This document shows, one piece after another, positions 26,809-35,983 of a stretch of 64,000 nucleotides of DNA; the first letter of the stretch is position 1; every line of letters starts with the position of its first letter. This stretch comes from Methylobacterium dankookense. Its GTDB lineage: Bacteria; Pseudomonadota; Alphaproteobacteria; Rhizobiales; Beijerinckiaceae. Below the pieces are notes generated by a model. That model saw only the letters and a program-made list of their open reading frames with translations, ran no database searches and was not told the DNA's origin. The translations under genes and the position numbers were made by a program. Where the stretch lies: contig NZ_CABFVH010000006.1 in NCBI RefSeq assembly GCF_902141855.1, positions 124,001-188,000 of the forward strand, in the 5' to 3' direction.

Positions 26809-27212
26809 TCGTCGGCATCGGCTCCGACCTCTGCGACATCCGCCGCATCGAGAAGTCCCTGGCGCGCTTCGGCGAGCGCTTCACGCAGCGGGTCTTCACC
26901 GAGGGCGAGCGCCTGAAATCCGACCGGCGCGCCGCCCGCGCCCCCTCCTACGCCCGGCGCTTCGCCGCCAAGGAGGCCTGCGCCAAGGCGCTCGGCACCG
27001 GCATGAGCCGGGGCGTGTTCTGGCGCGACATGGAGGTGGTGAACCTCCCCGGCGGCAAGCCGACCCTGCGGCTGACCGGCGGGGCGCTCGCGCATCTGCA
27101 GACCCTGATCCCGGCGGGGCACGCGGCGCGCATCCACGTCTCGCTGACCGACGATCCGCCGCTCGCGCAAGCCTTCGTGATCATCGAGGCGGTGCCCTCC
27201 GGCACATCGTGA
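26805..27212 (+). CDS. acpS: Holo-[acyl-carrier-protein] synthase
   Basis: A 135-residue phosphopantetheinyl transferase that activates acyl carrier protein. The two family motifs are present: [16 protein letters not shown] at the N-terminus with the magnesium-binding aspartate, and [14 protein letters not shown] with the catalytic Glu/Lys. It is translationally coupled to pdxJ and precedes lepB, the standard order in alphaproteobacteria. Confidence 0.96.
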   Translation: MIVGIGSDLCDIRRIEKSLARFGERFTQRVFTEGERLKSDRRAARAPSYARRFAAKEACAKALGTGMSRGVFWRDMEVVNLPGGKPTLRLTGGALAHLQTLIPAGHAARIHVSLTDDPPLAQAFVIIEAVPSGTS

Positions 27213-27407
27213 CGGGAGCTTGAGGGGAGAGCCGCGTTGCGGGGAGGCGGCGCTTGGTCTAGACCCCCGCTTCCAGCGGACACGATTGCGGCGCATTCCT
27301 GATGCCAAGCCTGTCTTTCAGGCCGGCATTCCACGGGCGCTGAGCCGGCGTGTCGGGCCCCTTGACCGGTCCTTGCCGGGCAGGGATGCGGCGACGGGAT
27401 CGAGCTT

Positions 27408-28208
27408 ATGGAACAGGCGCGCGTGAACCAGGACGGCAAGCACGAGATCAAGAGCGCCGAGGGCGGCGCCTGGGCGAGCACCCGCGAGACGCTGAAGGTC
27501 GGCATCCAGGCGCTCCTCATCGCCCTCGTGGTGCGCACGCTGCTGTTCCAGCCGTTCAACATCCCCTCGGGCTCGCTGGTGCCGACGCTGCTGATCGGCG
27601 ACTACCTGTTCGTGTCGAAATATTCCTACGGCTACTCCAAGTTCTCGCTCCCGCTGAGTGAATACATTCCCGGCAAGGCCGAAGGCCGGATCTGGGCGGC
27701 CGAGCCGAAGCGCGGCGACATCGCGGTGTTCAAGCTGCCGAAGGACAACGCGACGGACTACATCAAGCGCGTGATCGGCCTGCCCGGCGACAAGATCCAG
27801 ATGATCGACGGCGTGCTCAACATCAACGGCAAGCCGGTCAAGCGCGAGCGCATCGCCGATTACGAGACCATCGACCCCTACGGCCAGGCCACCAAGGTGC
27901 CCCAGTACAACGAGACGCTGCCCAACGGTGTCGTGCACCGGGTGATCGAGCGCGACGGCGACAACGGTTTCTGGGACAAGACCGAGCTCTACACCGTGCC
28001 GGCCGGGCACTTCTTCATGATGGGCGACAACCGCGACAACTCCACCGATTCGCGCGACCTCGCCAATGTCGGCTACGTGCCCTTCGAGAACTTCGTCGGC
28101 CGGGCCGAGATGATCTTCTTCTCGATCGACGAGGGCACGCCCGCCTGGCAGGTCTGGAGCTGGCCGGCCAAGGTGCGCTGGGGCCGCCTGTTCAGCACGA
28201 TCCATTGA
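27408..28208 (+). CDS. lepB: Signal peptidase I
   Basis: A 266-residue inner-membrane serine protease that removes signal peptides after translocation. One N-terminal membrane segment (VGIQALLIALVVRTLLFQPF), then box B with the catalytic Ser (about S56, PSGSLVPTL) and box D with the catalytic Lys (about K120, YIKRVIGLPGD); box E is GDNRDNSTDSR. The residue after the catalytic Ser is Leu where most enzymes have Met. It lies between acpS and rnc, with a 195-bp gap upstream that probably carries a promoter. Confidence 0.96.
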   Translation: MEQARVNQDGKHEIKSAEGGAWASTRETLKVGIQALLIALVVRTLLFQPFNIPSGSLVPTLLIGDYLFVSKYSYGYSKFSLPLSEYIPGKAEGRIWAAEPKRGDIAVFKLPKDNATDYIKRVIGLPGDKIQMIDGVLNINGKPVKRERIADYETIDPYGQATKVPQYNETLPNGVVHRVIERDGDNGFWDKTELYTVPAGHFFMMGDNRDNSTDSRDLANVGYVPFENFVGRAEMIFFSIDEGTPAWQVWSWPAKVRWGRLFSTIH

Positions 28209-28221
28209 GGGGCCTGACGCC

Positions 28222-28983
28222 GTGAGCGACGCCGCGGGTCCCCCGGCCGCCGCCGCGCGGCGCGGCCGCCGCACCAAGCCGCCCCTGGGCCTGCTCGAGG
28301 CCCGGATCGGGCACAGCTTCGCCGACCGCTCGCTCCTGGAGCGGGCGCTCACCCATGTCAGCAAGGCGGGCGGGCGCGCCGGCAGCTACCAGCGCCTCGA
28401 ATTCCTCGGCGACCGGGTGCTTGGGCTCGCGGTGGCCGACATCCTCTACGAATCCCTGCCCGGGGGCGACGAGGGCGAGCTCTCCCGCCGCCTCGCGGGG
28501 CTGGTGCGGCGCGAGACCTGCGCCGCCGTCGCGCGGACCTGGGAGGTCGGCCCCCACCTCGTCCTCGGCACCGGCGAGGTCAGCGGCGGCGCGCGGCGCA
28601 ACCAGACCATCCTGGCCGATGTCTGCGAGGCGATCCTCGGCGCGGTCTATATCGATGCGGGCTTCGCCAAGGCGCGCGAGGTCGTCGAGGCGGCCTTCCG
28701 CCCGGCCGAGATCACCGACGCCCCGCGCGGGCGCGACGCGAAATCCGCCTTGCAGGAATGGGCGATGGCGCGCAGCCTGTCGCTGCCGGCCTACACGGTG
28801 CTCGACCGTTCGGGGCCCGACCACGCCCCGCGCTACAGCATCGCCGTGCAGGTGCAGGGGCTGGAGCCGGGCATCGGCATCGGCCCCTCGAAACGGGTCG
28901 CCGAGCAGGAGGCCGCCCGCGCCCTGATGGAGCGCGAGGGCATCGCGGAGGGCGCCGCCCCCGACGGGACGACAGATGATTGA
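28222..28983 (+). CDS. rnc: Ribonuclease III
   Basis: A 253-residue double-strand-specific endoribonuclease that processes rRNA precursors and structured mRNAs. The catalytic signature is present (YQRLEFLGDRVLGLAVADIL) with a second acidic cluster (ADVCEAILGAVYIDAG), followed by a dsRNA-binding domain (residues about 170-240). The N-terminal 20 residues are basic and disordered, longer than in E. coli. GTG start at 28222. Its end overlaps era by 8 bp. Confidence 0.96.
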   Translation: MSDAAGPPAAAARRGRRTKPPLGLLEARIGHSFADRSLLERALTHVSKAGGRAGSYQRLEFLGDRVLGLAVADILYESLPGGDEGELSRRLAGLVRRETCAAVARTWEVGPHLVLGTGEVSGGARRNQTILADVCEAILGAVYIDAGFAKAREVVEAAFRPAEITDAPRGRDAKSALQEWAMARSLSLPAYTVLDRSGPDHAPRYSIAVQVQGLEPGIGIGPSKRVAEQEAARALMEREGIAEGAAPDGTTDD

Positions 28984-29962
28984 CGAGCACGACGACCACA
29001 CCCCCGAGGAGAGCGCCGTCCCGGCCGCGCCCGCGACGACACCCTCGACGCTGCCAGGCACGCCCGAGGGCGCGCGCGCCGGCTTCGTCGCGCTGATCGG
29101 CGCGCCGAATGCCGGCAAGTCGACGCTGCTCAACAACCTCGTCGGCACCAAGGTCTCCATCGTCTCGCGCAAGGTGCAGACCACGCGGGCGCTGATCCGC
29201 GGCATCGTCATCGAGGGCAAGGCGCAGATCGTGCTGGTGGACACCCCCGGCATCTTCGCGCCCAAGCGCCGCCTGGACCGGGCGATGGTCCATTCCGCCT
29301 GGAGCGGCGCGGCCGATGCCGATGCGGTCTGCCTGCTGGTCGATGCGCGCAAAGGCGTGGACGAGGAGGTCGAGGCGGTGATCGCCCGCCTCAAGGACGT
29401 GCGCCGGCCGCGCATCCTGATCCTCAACAAGATCGACCTGATCCTGCGCGAGCGCCTGCTGGAGCTCGCCGCCCGCCTCAACGGGCTGCTGCCCTTCGAC
29501 CAGACCTTCATGGTCTCGGCGCTGAACGGGGACGGGGTCGACACCCTGCGCCGACAGCTCGCCGCCCTGATGCCGGAGGGGCCCTGGCTCTATCCCGAGG
29601 ATCAGGTCTCGGACGCGCCGCTCCGGATGCTCGCCGCCGAGATCACCCGCGAGAAGATCTACGACCGCCTGCACGAGGAGCTGCCCTACCGCTCCACCGT
29701 CGAGACCGACCAGTGGCAGGTCCGGCCGGACGGCTCGGTGCGCATCGAGCAGACCATCTTCGTGGAGCGCGAGAGCCAGCGCTCCATCGTGCTCGGCAAG
29801 GGCGGCCAGACCATCAAGGCCATCGGCCAGGCCGCCCGCATCGGTATCGCGGAGGCGGCCGACGCCAAGGTCCACCTCTTCCTGCACGTGAAGGTGCGCG
29901 AGAACTGGGCCGACGACCCCGCCCGCTACCGCGAGATGGGGCTGGAATTCCCCAGAGGCTGA
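28976..29962 (+). CDS. era: GTPase Era
   Basis: A 328-residue GTPase that binds the 3' end of 16S rRNA during 30S maturation. The P-loop is [20 protein letters not shown], the switch region VSIVSRKVQTTRA, and NKID the guanine-specificity motif; the C-terminal KH domain includes SIVLGKGGQTIKAIGQAARI. About 30 extra acidic residues precede the G domain. The start lies inside the rnc end, so the two are coupled. RecO, which commonly follows era in alphaproteobacteria, is absent here. Confidence 0.97.
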   Translation: MIDEHDDHTPEESAVPAAPATTPSTLPGTPEGARAGFVALIGAPNAGKSTLLNNLVGTKVSIVSRKVQTTRALIRGIVIEGKAQIVLVDTPGIFAPKRRLDRAMVHSAWSGAADADAVCLLVDARKGVDEEVEAVIARLKDVRRPRILILNKIDLILRERLLELAARLNGLLPFDQTFMVSALNGDGVDTLRRQLAALMPEGPWLYPEDQVSDAPLRMLAAEITREKIYDRLHEELPYRSTVETDQWQVRPDGSVRIEQTIFVERESQRSIVLGKGGQTIKAIGQAARIGIAEAADAKVHLFLHVKVRENWADDPARYREMGLEFPRG

Positions 29963-30018
29963 CGGTCGGGGCGCGGGATGCGCCCTATCTCCATCCTCCC
30001 GCCCCTCCTCCGCTTCCC

Positions 30019-30930
30019 ATGCCCGCCAACGCCATCCTCTACGGCCTGCCCCCGGCCGAACTCGCCGACGTGCCGGCCGCCGCCGTCCAGGTCTCGCCCC
30101 TGATCCCGGGCTCCGCGCGCCTGGAGGACGCGGTGCCGGAGAGCCTCGACGCGGCGATCCTGCTCGCGCCGCCCGGCACGCTCGAGCGGCGCTACGCGCT
30201 CGCCCTCGCCCTCCAGGCCCTGCGCCCGGGCGGCCGCCTCGTCGCGCTGGCGCCGAAGGACCGCGGCGGCAGCCGCCTCGCCAAGGAACTCGCCGGCTTC
30301 GGCTGCGCGCCGGCCGACGAGGCGCGGCGCCACCACCGCATCTGCACCGCGACCCGGCCGGAGGGCCTCGCCGGAATCGCCGCGGCGCTCGCCGAGGGCG
30401 CCCCGCGCCACGTCGACAACCTCGCCCTGTGCACGCAGCCCGGTATCTTCGCCTGGGACCGGCTCGATCCGGGCAGCGCGCTGCTGCTCTCGGTGCTGCC
30501 GCGCCTCGCCGGGCGCGGCGCCGATCTCGGCTGCGGCCTCGGCATCCTGGCCCGCGCCGTGCTGGCCTCGCCTTCGGTGACCGGCCTCACCCTGATCGAC
30601 ATCGACCGGCGCGCCGTGGAGATGGCCCGGCGCAACGTCGCCGATGCCCGCGCCAGCATCGTCTGGGCCGATCTCCGCGCGCCGCAGACGGACCTCGCCC
30701 GGCTCGACTTCGTGGTGATGAACCCGCCCTTCCACGACGGCGGCGCCGAGGACCGGGCGCTCGGCCAGGGCTTCGTGGCCCGCGCCGCGGACGCCCTGCG
30801 CCCGGGCGGCACGCTCTGGCTCACGGCGAACGCTCACCTGCCCTATGAGCGCGTGCTCGCCGAGCTGTTCTCGGCGGTGACGCCGCGGGCGGCTGAGGGC
30901 GGCTACAAGGTCTACGAGGCGCGGCGATGA
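30019..30930 (+). CDS. RsmC-type rRNA guanine-N2 methyltransferase
   Basis: A 303-residue class I methyltransferase with the layout of 16S rRNA m2G methyltransferases (RsmC): an N-terminal pseudo-domain lacking the SAM site (about 1-130) and a catalytic domain with GADLGCGLGILARAVL and the substrate-binding motif NPPFHDG. The target is inferred as G1207 of 16S rRNA by family, not proven. It is coupled to the following pseudouridine synthase gene (ATGA), supporting a joint role in rRNA modification. Confidence 0.8.
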   Translation: MPANAILYGLPPAELADVPAAAVQVSPLIPGSARLEDAVPESLDAAILLAPPGTLERRYALALALQALRPGGRLVALAPKDRGGSRLAKELAGFGCAPADEARRHHRICTATRPEGLAGIAAALAEGAPRHVDNLALCTQPGIFAWDRLDPGSALLLSVLPRLAGRGADLGCGLGILARAVLASPSVTGLTLIDIDRRAVEMARRNVADARASIVWADLRAPQTDLARLDFVVMNPPFHDGGAEDRALGQGFVARAADALRPGGTLWLTANAHLPYERVLAELFSAVTPRAAEGGYKVYEARR

Positions 30931-31655
30931 AGGCGACGCGCCTCGACAAGCTGCTCGCCAATCTCGGCTACGGCTCGCGCCGCGAGATCCAGGCGCTGGC
31001 CCGCGCCGGCGCGATCCGCCTCGACGGGGACGAGATCGATGATGCCGGCGCGCGCATCCCGCTCGCGCCCGACCTGCCCGGACGGCTGAGCGTGGACGGC
31101 GAGGCCCTCGATCCGCTGCCGGGCCTCTGCCTGATGCTGCACAAGCCGCTCGGCGTCACCTGCTCGCACAAGGAGGCTGGCCCGCTCGTCTATAGCCTGT
31201 CCCCCGGGCGCGGGCGCCGCCGCGACCCGCCGCTCTCGACGGTCGGCCGCCTCGACAAGGAGACCTCCGGCCTTCTCCTCGTCACCGACGACGGCGCGCT
31301 GCTGCACCGGATCATCGCCCCCAAGGCGAACGTCGCCAAGCGCTATCAGGTCACCCTCGACCGGCCGCTCAAGGGCGATGAGGGCGACATCCTGGCCTCC
31401 GGGACGCTGATGCTGGAGGGCGAGGACCGTCCGCTCCTGCCGGTCGCCTTCGAGGGGCACGACGCGACGCATTGCGCCGTGACGCTCACGGAAGGGCGCT
31501 ACCATCAGGTCCGGCGCATGTTCGCAGGCATGGGCAACCACGTCGCGGCGCTCCACCGCGACCGGGTCGGCGGCCTCGACCTGCCGGCCGACCTCGAGCC
31601 CGGCGGCTACCGCATCCTGGATGCGGCTGCGATCGCGGTGCTGTTCGCGGGCTGA
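30927..31655 (+). CDS. RsuA-family rRNA pseudouridine synthase
   Basis: A 242-residue protein: an N-terminal S4 RNA-binding domain (LDKLLANLGYGSRREIQALA) and a pseudouridine synthase domain with the catalytic aspartate in GRLDKETSGLLL. The family includes RsuA (16S U516) and RluB/E/F; the short length and S4 domain favour an RsuA-type enzyme acting on 16S rRNA. It ends the pdxJ-to-rsuA run and is followed by a strong 14-bp hairpin. Confidence 0.88.
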   Translation: MKATRLDKLLANLGYGSRREIQALARAGAIRLDGDEIDDAGARIPLAPDLPGRLSVDGEALDPLPGLCLMLHKPLGVTCSHKEAGPLVYSLSPGRGRRRDPPLSTVGRLDKETSGLLLVTDDGALLHRIIAPKANVAKRYQVTLDRPLKGDEGDILASGTLMLEGEDRPLLPVAFEGHDATHCAVTLTEGRYHQVRRMFAGMGNHVAALHRDRVGGLDLPADLEPGGYRILDAAAIAVLFAG

Positions 31656-31656
31656 T

Positions 31657-31689
31657 CCGATCGCCGCTTGATACCCAAGCGGCGATCGG
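31657..31689 (+). terminator. Hairpin after the pseudouridine synthase gene
   Basis: A perfect 14-bp stem CCGATCGCCGCTTG / CAAGCGGCGATCGG with a 5-nt loop, beginning one base after the stop codon. No T-run; it abuts dispersed repeat copy B and probably ends the operon or protects its 3' end. Confidence 0.65.
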
Positions 31690-31697
31690 CTCGGCGA

Positions 31698-31767
31698 GCC
31701 CGCGCGGCGCCCGAGCGAAGTCCAGATCCGCCATCCCGAAGGGATTGGTCGGATTTGGCATGAAGCC
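31698..31767. repeat. Dispersed repeat, copy B
   Basis: 70 bp, about three-quarters identical to copy A at 23742-23810 in the same orientation (shared GCCCGCGCGGCGC, CCGAGCGAAG or its variant, and CCGAAGGGAT). It occupies the gap between the pseudouridine synthase gene and the convergent hypothetical gene. Confidence 0.7.
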
Positions 31768-31768
31768 T

Positions 31769-32203
31769 CTACCAGCTCAGGCCGAGGACCGATTTCGCCG
31801 CGCTCGCCTCGGCGCGCCGGAGCGCGTCGATCAGATCCGACATGGCTTCGGTGGCGAGGCGCCGCTGCGTCTCGATATCGGCCCAGGGCGCGCGGTCGAT
31901 CGAGGCGGCGAGGAGGTCCGAGGCCGCGCGGGCCGATTCAAGCGCCCGCGCGATCGCCGGGTGCGGATCGACCCAGTCGAGCAGGCAGTCGCTCATCGCC
32001 GCCGAGGCCTCGCGCAGCCAGTCGGTCGAGCCCGTCCCGGCGCGCAGGATCGCGTCGAGCCAGGGCTCCAGCAGGAAGGCGAGCCAGGGATGCAGGCCCG
32101 CCAGAGCCGGGTTCCCGCCGCCCTCGGGAACGATCCAGTCGGTCGTCTCGACCGTGCGGACGACCGGATCGCGCGACCAGTCGTTCTTCCGGGCTGCAAC
32201 CAT
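31769..32203 (-). CDS. Helical hypothetical protein (phasin-like size)
   Basis: A 144-residue protein with no signal peptide. The second half is a long amphipathic helix (ARALESARAASDLLAASIDR). The composition resembles phasin or granule-associated proteins, but I see no diagnostic motif and do not assign the family. ATG 32203 follows GGAGGGA. Its stop is almost at the end of repeat copy B, and it is divergent from rpsB across an AT-rich stretch. Confidence 0.6.
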   Translation of the reverse strand: MVAARKNDWSRDPVVRTVETTDWIVPEGGGNPALAGLHPWLAFLLEPWLDAILRAGTGSTDWLREASAAMSDCLLDWVDPHPAIARALESARAASDLLAASIDRAPWADIETQRRLATEAMSDLIDALRRAEASAAKSVLGLSW

Positions 32204-32612
32204 GGCGCTCCCTCCTCGGCTTCAGCAAGGGCTTCCGGCAGGCAAAGGAGATCGCAGGTAGGAGCCGGCCGCGCGATCACAAATATTAATAACAGCCGGC
32301 AATTGAAACTGATTTCCGGTAACAAAATTTCTGCTTTGTGGGTGGATGAAAATCGCTGCTGCGAACGAATCCTGAATTATTCTGATGCGCAACCTGATCG
32401 CGCAGGGGCGAGACGCGCGCCGGCAATGGCTTTGTCTGCGCCGCACGTCCGGGAGGCCGGGTGCGGCCGGTTGCGTCGGACGGCCCGCTCTGCTATGGCG
32501 CCGCCCATTCCACACGCGGGGCTGGCCTCATGACTGAATGAGGCGTTTCCGGTGGCTGGCCGAACGGGCCGGTCGCTTCCTCCGCGGCGGTACAACCGGA
32601 GAGATACGAATC
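32204..32612. other. AT-rich divergent control region before rpsB
   Basis: About 410 bp without a supportable gene. 32275-32395 is strikingly AT-rich for this genome (AAATATTAATAACAG and TGAATTATTCTGATG are examples). It could contain the promoter of the divergent hypothetical gene or an UP-type element for rpsB; ORFs across it have no ribosome sites. Confidence 0.55.
32471..32499 (+). promoter_or_regulatory. Candidate rpsB promoter
   Basis: TTGCGT and TATGGC with 17-bp spacing, about 115 bp before the rpsB start. Reasonable sigma-70-type match for a GC-rich genome. Confidence 0.4.
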
Positions 32613-33674
32613 ATGGCCGTCGATTTCAGCATGCGTCAGCTCCTCGAGGCTGGCGCCCATTTCGGTCACCAGTCGCACCGCTGGAACCCGAAGATGCAGC
32701 CCTACATCTTCGGTACCCGCAACAACATCCACATCATCGACCTGGCCCAGACCGTGCCGGCGATGCACCACGCCCTGCAGGCGGTGAGCGACACGGTGGC
32801 CCGCGGCGGCCGCGTGCTGTTCGTCGGCACCAAGCGCCAGGCGGCGGACGCCATCGCCGAGGCGGCCAAGCGCTCGGCCCAGTACTACGTCAACTCCCGC
32901 TGGCTCGGCGGCATGCTGACCAACTGGAAGACCATCTCGGGCTCGATCTCCCGCCTGCGCAAGGTCACGGAGACGCTGGAGACCGGCGCCCAGGGCCTGA
33001 CCAAGAAGGAGCGCCTGATGCTGTCCCGCGAGAAGGACAAGCTCGAGAAGGCGCTCGGCGGCATCAAGGACATGGGCGGCGTGCCCGACCTCCTGTTCGT
33101 GATCGACACCAACAAGGAGCAGCTGGCGATCAAGGAGGCGAACCGCCTCGGCATCCCGGTCGCCGCCATCGTCGACACCAACTGCAACCCTGACGGCATC
33201 GCCCACATCGTGCCCGCCAACGACGACGCCGGCCGCGCCATCGCGCTGTACTGCGACCTCGTCGCCCGCGCCGCGATCGACGGCATCTCCCGCGCCCAGG
33301 GCTCGTCGGGCGTCGACCTCGGCGCCTCCGAGGAGCCGATGGCCGAGGAACTGCCGGCCAACGACGACCTGGCCGTCTCCTCCGACGCCCTCGACCCGGC
33401 GGACGTCGCCATGCTCGCCGAGTCGACCGAGCATTTCGAGCTGCTCGCCGCCCCGCGCGGCGCGCCGGACGACCTGACCAAGCTCAACGGCGCCGGCCCG
33501 CAGATCGTGCAGAAGCTCAACGACGCCGGCATCTACCATTACTGGCAGATCGCCGCGATGACCGCCGACGACGTCGCCAAGGTCGATGCCGACCTGAAGC
33601 TCAACGGCCGCATCGCCCGCGACGGCTGGGTCGACCAGGCCCGCGGCTTCGTCGAGGCCGCCGCCGCCGCCTGA
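32613..33674 (+). CDS. rpsB: 30S ribosomal protein S2, extended form
   Basis: A 353-residue S2, about 110 residues longer than E. coli S2. The core is clear ([56 protein letters not shown]). The extra C-terminus has an acidic linker and a helix-hairpin-helix-like segment ([20 protein letters not shown]), an extension seen in alphaproteobacterial S2. ATG 32613 was chosen for [11 protein letters not shown]; the frame is open to 32538 without a ribosome site. Followed by tsf after a long hairpin. Confidence 0.97.
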   Translation: MAVDFSMRQLLEAGAHFGHQSHRWNPKMQPYIFGTRNNIHIIDLAQTVPAMHHALQAVSDTVARGGRVLFVGTKRQAADAIAEAAKRSAQYYVNSRWLGGMLTNWKTISGSISRLRKVTETLETGAQGLTKKERLMLSREKDKLEKALGGIKDMGGVPDLLFVIDTNKEQLAIKEANRLGIPVAAIVDTNCNPDGIAHIVPANDDAGRAIALYCDLVARAAIDGISRAQGSSGVDLGASEEPMAEELPANDDLAVSSDALDPADVAMLAESTEHFELLAAPRGAPDDLTKLNGAGPQIVQKLNDAGIYHYWQIAAMTADDVAKVDADLKLNGRIARDGWVDQARGFVEAAAAA

Positions 33675-33735
33675 TCGGCACGCGAGCCGCGGCGATGTCG
33701 CCGCGTCGTCGCCGCACAGTCTGAAGAAACACGCC

Positions 33736-33766
33736 GGGCCCGGCGCTCCCGCAGAGCGTCGGGCCC
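33736..33766 (+). promoter_or_regulatory. Attenuator-like hairpin between rpsB and tsf
   Basis: A 13-bp stem GGGCCCGGCGCTC / GAGCGTCGGGCCC (one G-U pair) with a 5-nt loop, followed by CTCTTAT. It could partly terminate transcription and set the ratio of S2 to EF-Ts. Confidence 0.6.
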
Positions 33767-33799
33767 CTCTTATCTGAGACCCCTCTGAAAGGACCGGCC

Positions 33800-34726
33800 A
33801 TGGCCAACATCACCGCCGCGATGGTGAAGGAGCTCCGCGAGAAGACCGGCGCGGGCATGATGGATTGCAAGGGCGCGCTGAACGAGACCCAGGGCGACCT
33901 CGAGGCCGCCGTCGACTGGCTGCGCAAGAAGGGCCTCGCCAAGGCCGCCAAGAAGGCCGGCCGCGTCGCCGCCGAGGGCCTGGTCGCCGTCGAGTCCGCC
34001 GGCCGTCACGCCGCGATCGTCGAGGTGAACTCCGAGACCGACTTCGTCGCCCGCAACGACGCCTTCCAGGCCTTCGCGCGCGAGGCGGCCAAGATCGCCC
34101 TCAACACCGACGGCACCCTCGAGGGCCTGCAGGCCGCGCACTTCCCGGGCGCCACCGAGACGGTCGGCGACAAGCTGCAGAGCCTCATCGCCACCATCGG
34201 CGAGAACATGACCCTGCGCCGCGTCGCCAAGCTCGAAGTGGGCAAGGGCGTGATCGCCTCCTACGTGCACAACCAGATCTCGGACGGCCTCGGCAAGATC
34301 GGCGTGCTCATCGCGCTCGAGTCCGAGGGCGACGTGGACGCGCTCTCGGCGCTCGGCCGCCAGATCGCCATGCACGTGGCCGCGACGAACCCGGTGGCGC
34401 TGGATGCCTCGGGCGTCGATGCCGCCACGGTCGAGCGCGAGTCGAACATCCTGCGCGAGAAGAACGCCGGCAAGCCGGACCACGTGCTCGCCAAGATCAT
34501 CGAGAGCGGCCTGAAGAGCTACTACAAGGAGGTCACCCTCCTGGATCAGCCCTTCGTGCATGACGGCTCGAAGACCGTCACCCAGGTGCTGAAGGAGGCC
34601 GCCGGCAAGGTCGGCGCGCCGGTCACCCTCACGGCCTTCGTGCGCTACGCCCTCGGCGAGGGCATCGAGAAGGAAGAGGGCCCGGACTTCGCGACCGAGG
34701 TCGCCCAGCAGGCCGGCCGCGCCTGA
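33800..34726 (+). CDS. tsf: Elongation factor Ts
   Basis: A 308-residue guanine-nucleotide exchange factor for EF-Tu. The start [20 protein letters not shown] matches the family, the N-terminal UBA-like domain continues MDCKGALNE, and the core contains [16 protein letters not shown]. Full length. It follows rpsB as usual and is closed by a strong terminator. pyrH, normally next, lies 20 kb away on the other strand (see findings). Confidence 0.98.
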   Translation: MANITAAMVKELREKTGAGMMDCKGALNETQGDLEAAVDWLRKKGLAKAAKKAGRVAAEGLVAVESAGRHAAIVEVNSETDFVARNDAFQAFAREAAKIALNTDGTLEGLQAAHFPGATETVGDKLQSLIATIGENMTLRRVAKLEVGKGVIASYVHNQISDGLGKIGVLIALESEGDVDALSALGRQIAMHVAATNPVALDASGVDAATVERESNILREKNAGKPDHVLAKIIESGLKSYYKEVTLLDQPFVHDGSKTVTQVLKEAAGKVGAPVTLTAFVRYALGEGIEKEEGPDFATEVAQQAGRA

Positions 34727-34761
34727 TCCGTCTTCGGACAGGTCACGCGACGTGAAAGATG

Positions 34762-34788
34762 AGCCCCGGCCGCAAGGCCGGGGCTTTT
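34762..34788 (+). terminator. tsf intrinsic terminator
   Basis: A perfect 10-bp stem AGCCCCGGCC / GGCCGGGGCT with a GCAA loop, followed by TTTCTCGT, 35 bp past the tsf stop. Confidence 0.9.
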
Positions 34789-34801
34789 CTCGTCTCTGGC
34801 C

Positions 34802-35983
34802 TCAGCGCCCGTCCACCGGGTCCGCGTCGATGCGCATCCGCAGGATCGCGTAGGGCGGCTGCTGCAGGTCCCGGCCGCCGTTGAATTCCGGCCGCCGGTT
34901 CACCTGCGCCGCCGAGATGTAGAGCCAGCGGTCGGGCGTGATCCAGAAGGTGTCGGCCCAGACCAGGCGCGGGTCGGCGGCGACCACGCTGATGCGCCCG
35001 TCCGGATCGCGCCGGCCGACCGCGTTGTGCTCCTGCAGGCTGAGATAGATCCGGTCCTGCGAATCGGTGGTGAGGCCGCCGGTCATGCCCTTCTCGCCGA
35101 GGTCCCGCACGGTGGCGGCCACCTCCGCGTCGCTCGCTTTCGGATCGAGGAGGCCGGCCGTCTCCACCGCGTAGAGCCGCCGGCCCATCAGCGGCGCGTA
35201 GTAGAGCCGCGCGCCGTCCGGGCTCAGCGCGATACCGTTGGCGCCGCCCTTCGGGTGTTGGGGCGGCCCGTCGCCCTTGGTCTGCATCACCGGGCGGTCC
35301 TCGACGAACTTGACGATGCCCTTCTGCGACTTGGTGCTGGCATGGCCGTCGAGGCGGCGCATCACCAGGCCGCTCCGCAGGTCGACGGCGAGGATCGCGC
35401 CCTCCTCGCCCTGGCCCTGGTCGGTGATGTAGGCGACCGGTCGGCCGTCGCGGCTGCCGACGCGCAGGTCGTTCAGCGAGGAGGTCGGGGTGATGCCGGA
35501 ATCGAGCGGCACCACCCGCAGGACGCGGTTCTGCCCGAGATCGATCTGGACCAGCTTCGCCCCGCCCGGCACCGGCGCGCCCTTGCCCTCGGGCAGGCCG
35601 GCATCGAGGAGCCAGAGGGTGTCGTCGCGGTCGAACACGCCGTTCGGCACGTGGAACAGGCTGGCCTGGGGCCGGCCCGGATCCGGCCGGTTCGCCTGCG
35701 CGTCCGGATAGGGCTTCACGGAGCCGTCCGGCATCACCTCGCCGACCGTGATCGGCACGTCGGCGGTGAAGCGGGGCATCATCACGAAGACGCGGCCGCT
35801 GCGGGAGATGGCGAGCCCCGTCGGCGTCGAGGGGGCGGCGGCGGCAAGCGCCAGTTCGAGGCCGCCCACCGGTCGGCTCTCGCTCGCCCCCGAACTCGCC
35901 CCCGAACCCGCCTCAGAGGCGGCGAGGGTGGGGCTGCCTGCCAGAAGGAGTGCGCCGGTCAGGAGAGTGCGTCGGTCGGTCAT
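34802..35983 (-). CDS. Major royal jelly/Yellow-family exported protein
   Basis: A 393-residue protein with an N-terminal signal peptide carrying an RR pair (MTDRRTLLTGALLLAGSPTL, then AASE). The mature part has the six-bladed propeller pattern of the MRJP/Yellow family (LFHVPNGVFDRDDTLWLLDA, GGANGIALSPDGARLYYAPL). Bacterial members have no settled reaction. The preferred start is 35983. An alternative ATG at 36025 overlaps the previous gene's stop (TGATG) and would add ESERAESERA from a 15-bp duplication ahead of the signal peptide. It pairs with the next gene, another six-bladed propeller protein. Confidence 0.8.
   Translation of the reverse strand: MTDRRTLLTGALLLAGSPTLAASEAGSGASSGASESRPVGGLELALAAAAPSTPTGLAISRSGRVFVMMPRFTADVPITVGEVMPDGSVKPYPDAQANRPDPGRPQASLFHVPNGVFDRDDTLWLLDAGLPEGKGAPVPGGAKLVQIDLGQNRVLRVVPLDSGITPTSSLNDLRVGSRDGRPVAYITDQGQGEEGAILAVDLRSGLVMRRLDGHASTKSQKGIVKFVEDRPVMQTKGDGPPQHPKGGANGIALSPDGARLYYAPLMGRRLYAVETAGLLDPKASDAEVAATVRDLGEKGMTGGLTTDSQDRIYLSLQEHNAVGRRDPDGRISVVAADPRLVWADTFWITPDRWLYISAAQVNRRPEFNGGRDLQQPPYAILRMRIDADPVDGR

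Noticed and set aside
31769..32203. Firm phasin assignment
   Set aside because: Helical content and size fit, but no diagnostic motif or polyhydroxyalkanoate gene lies nearby.
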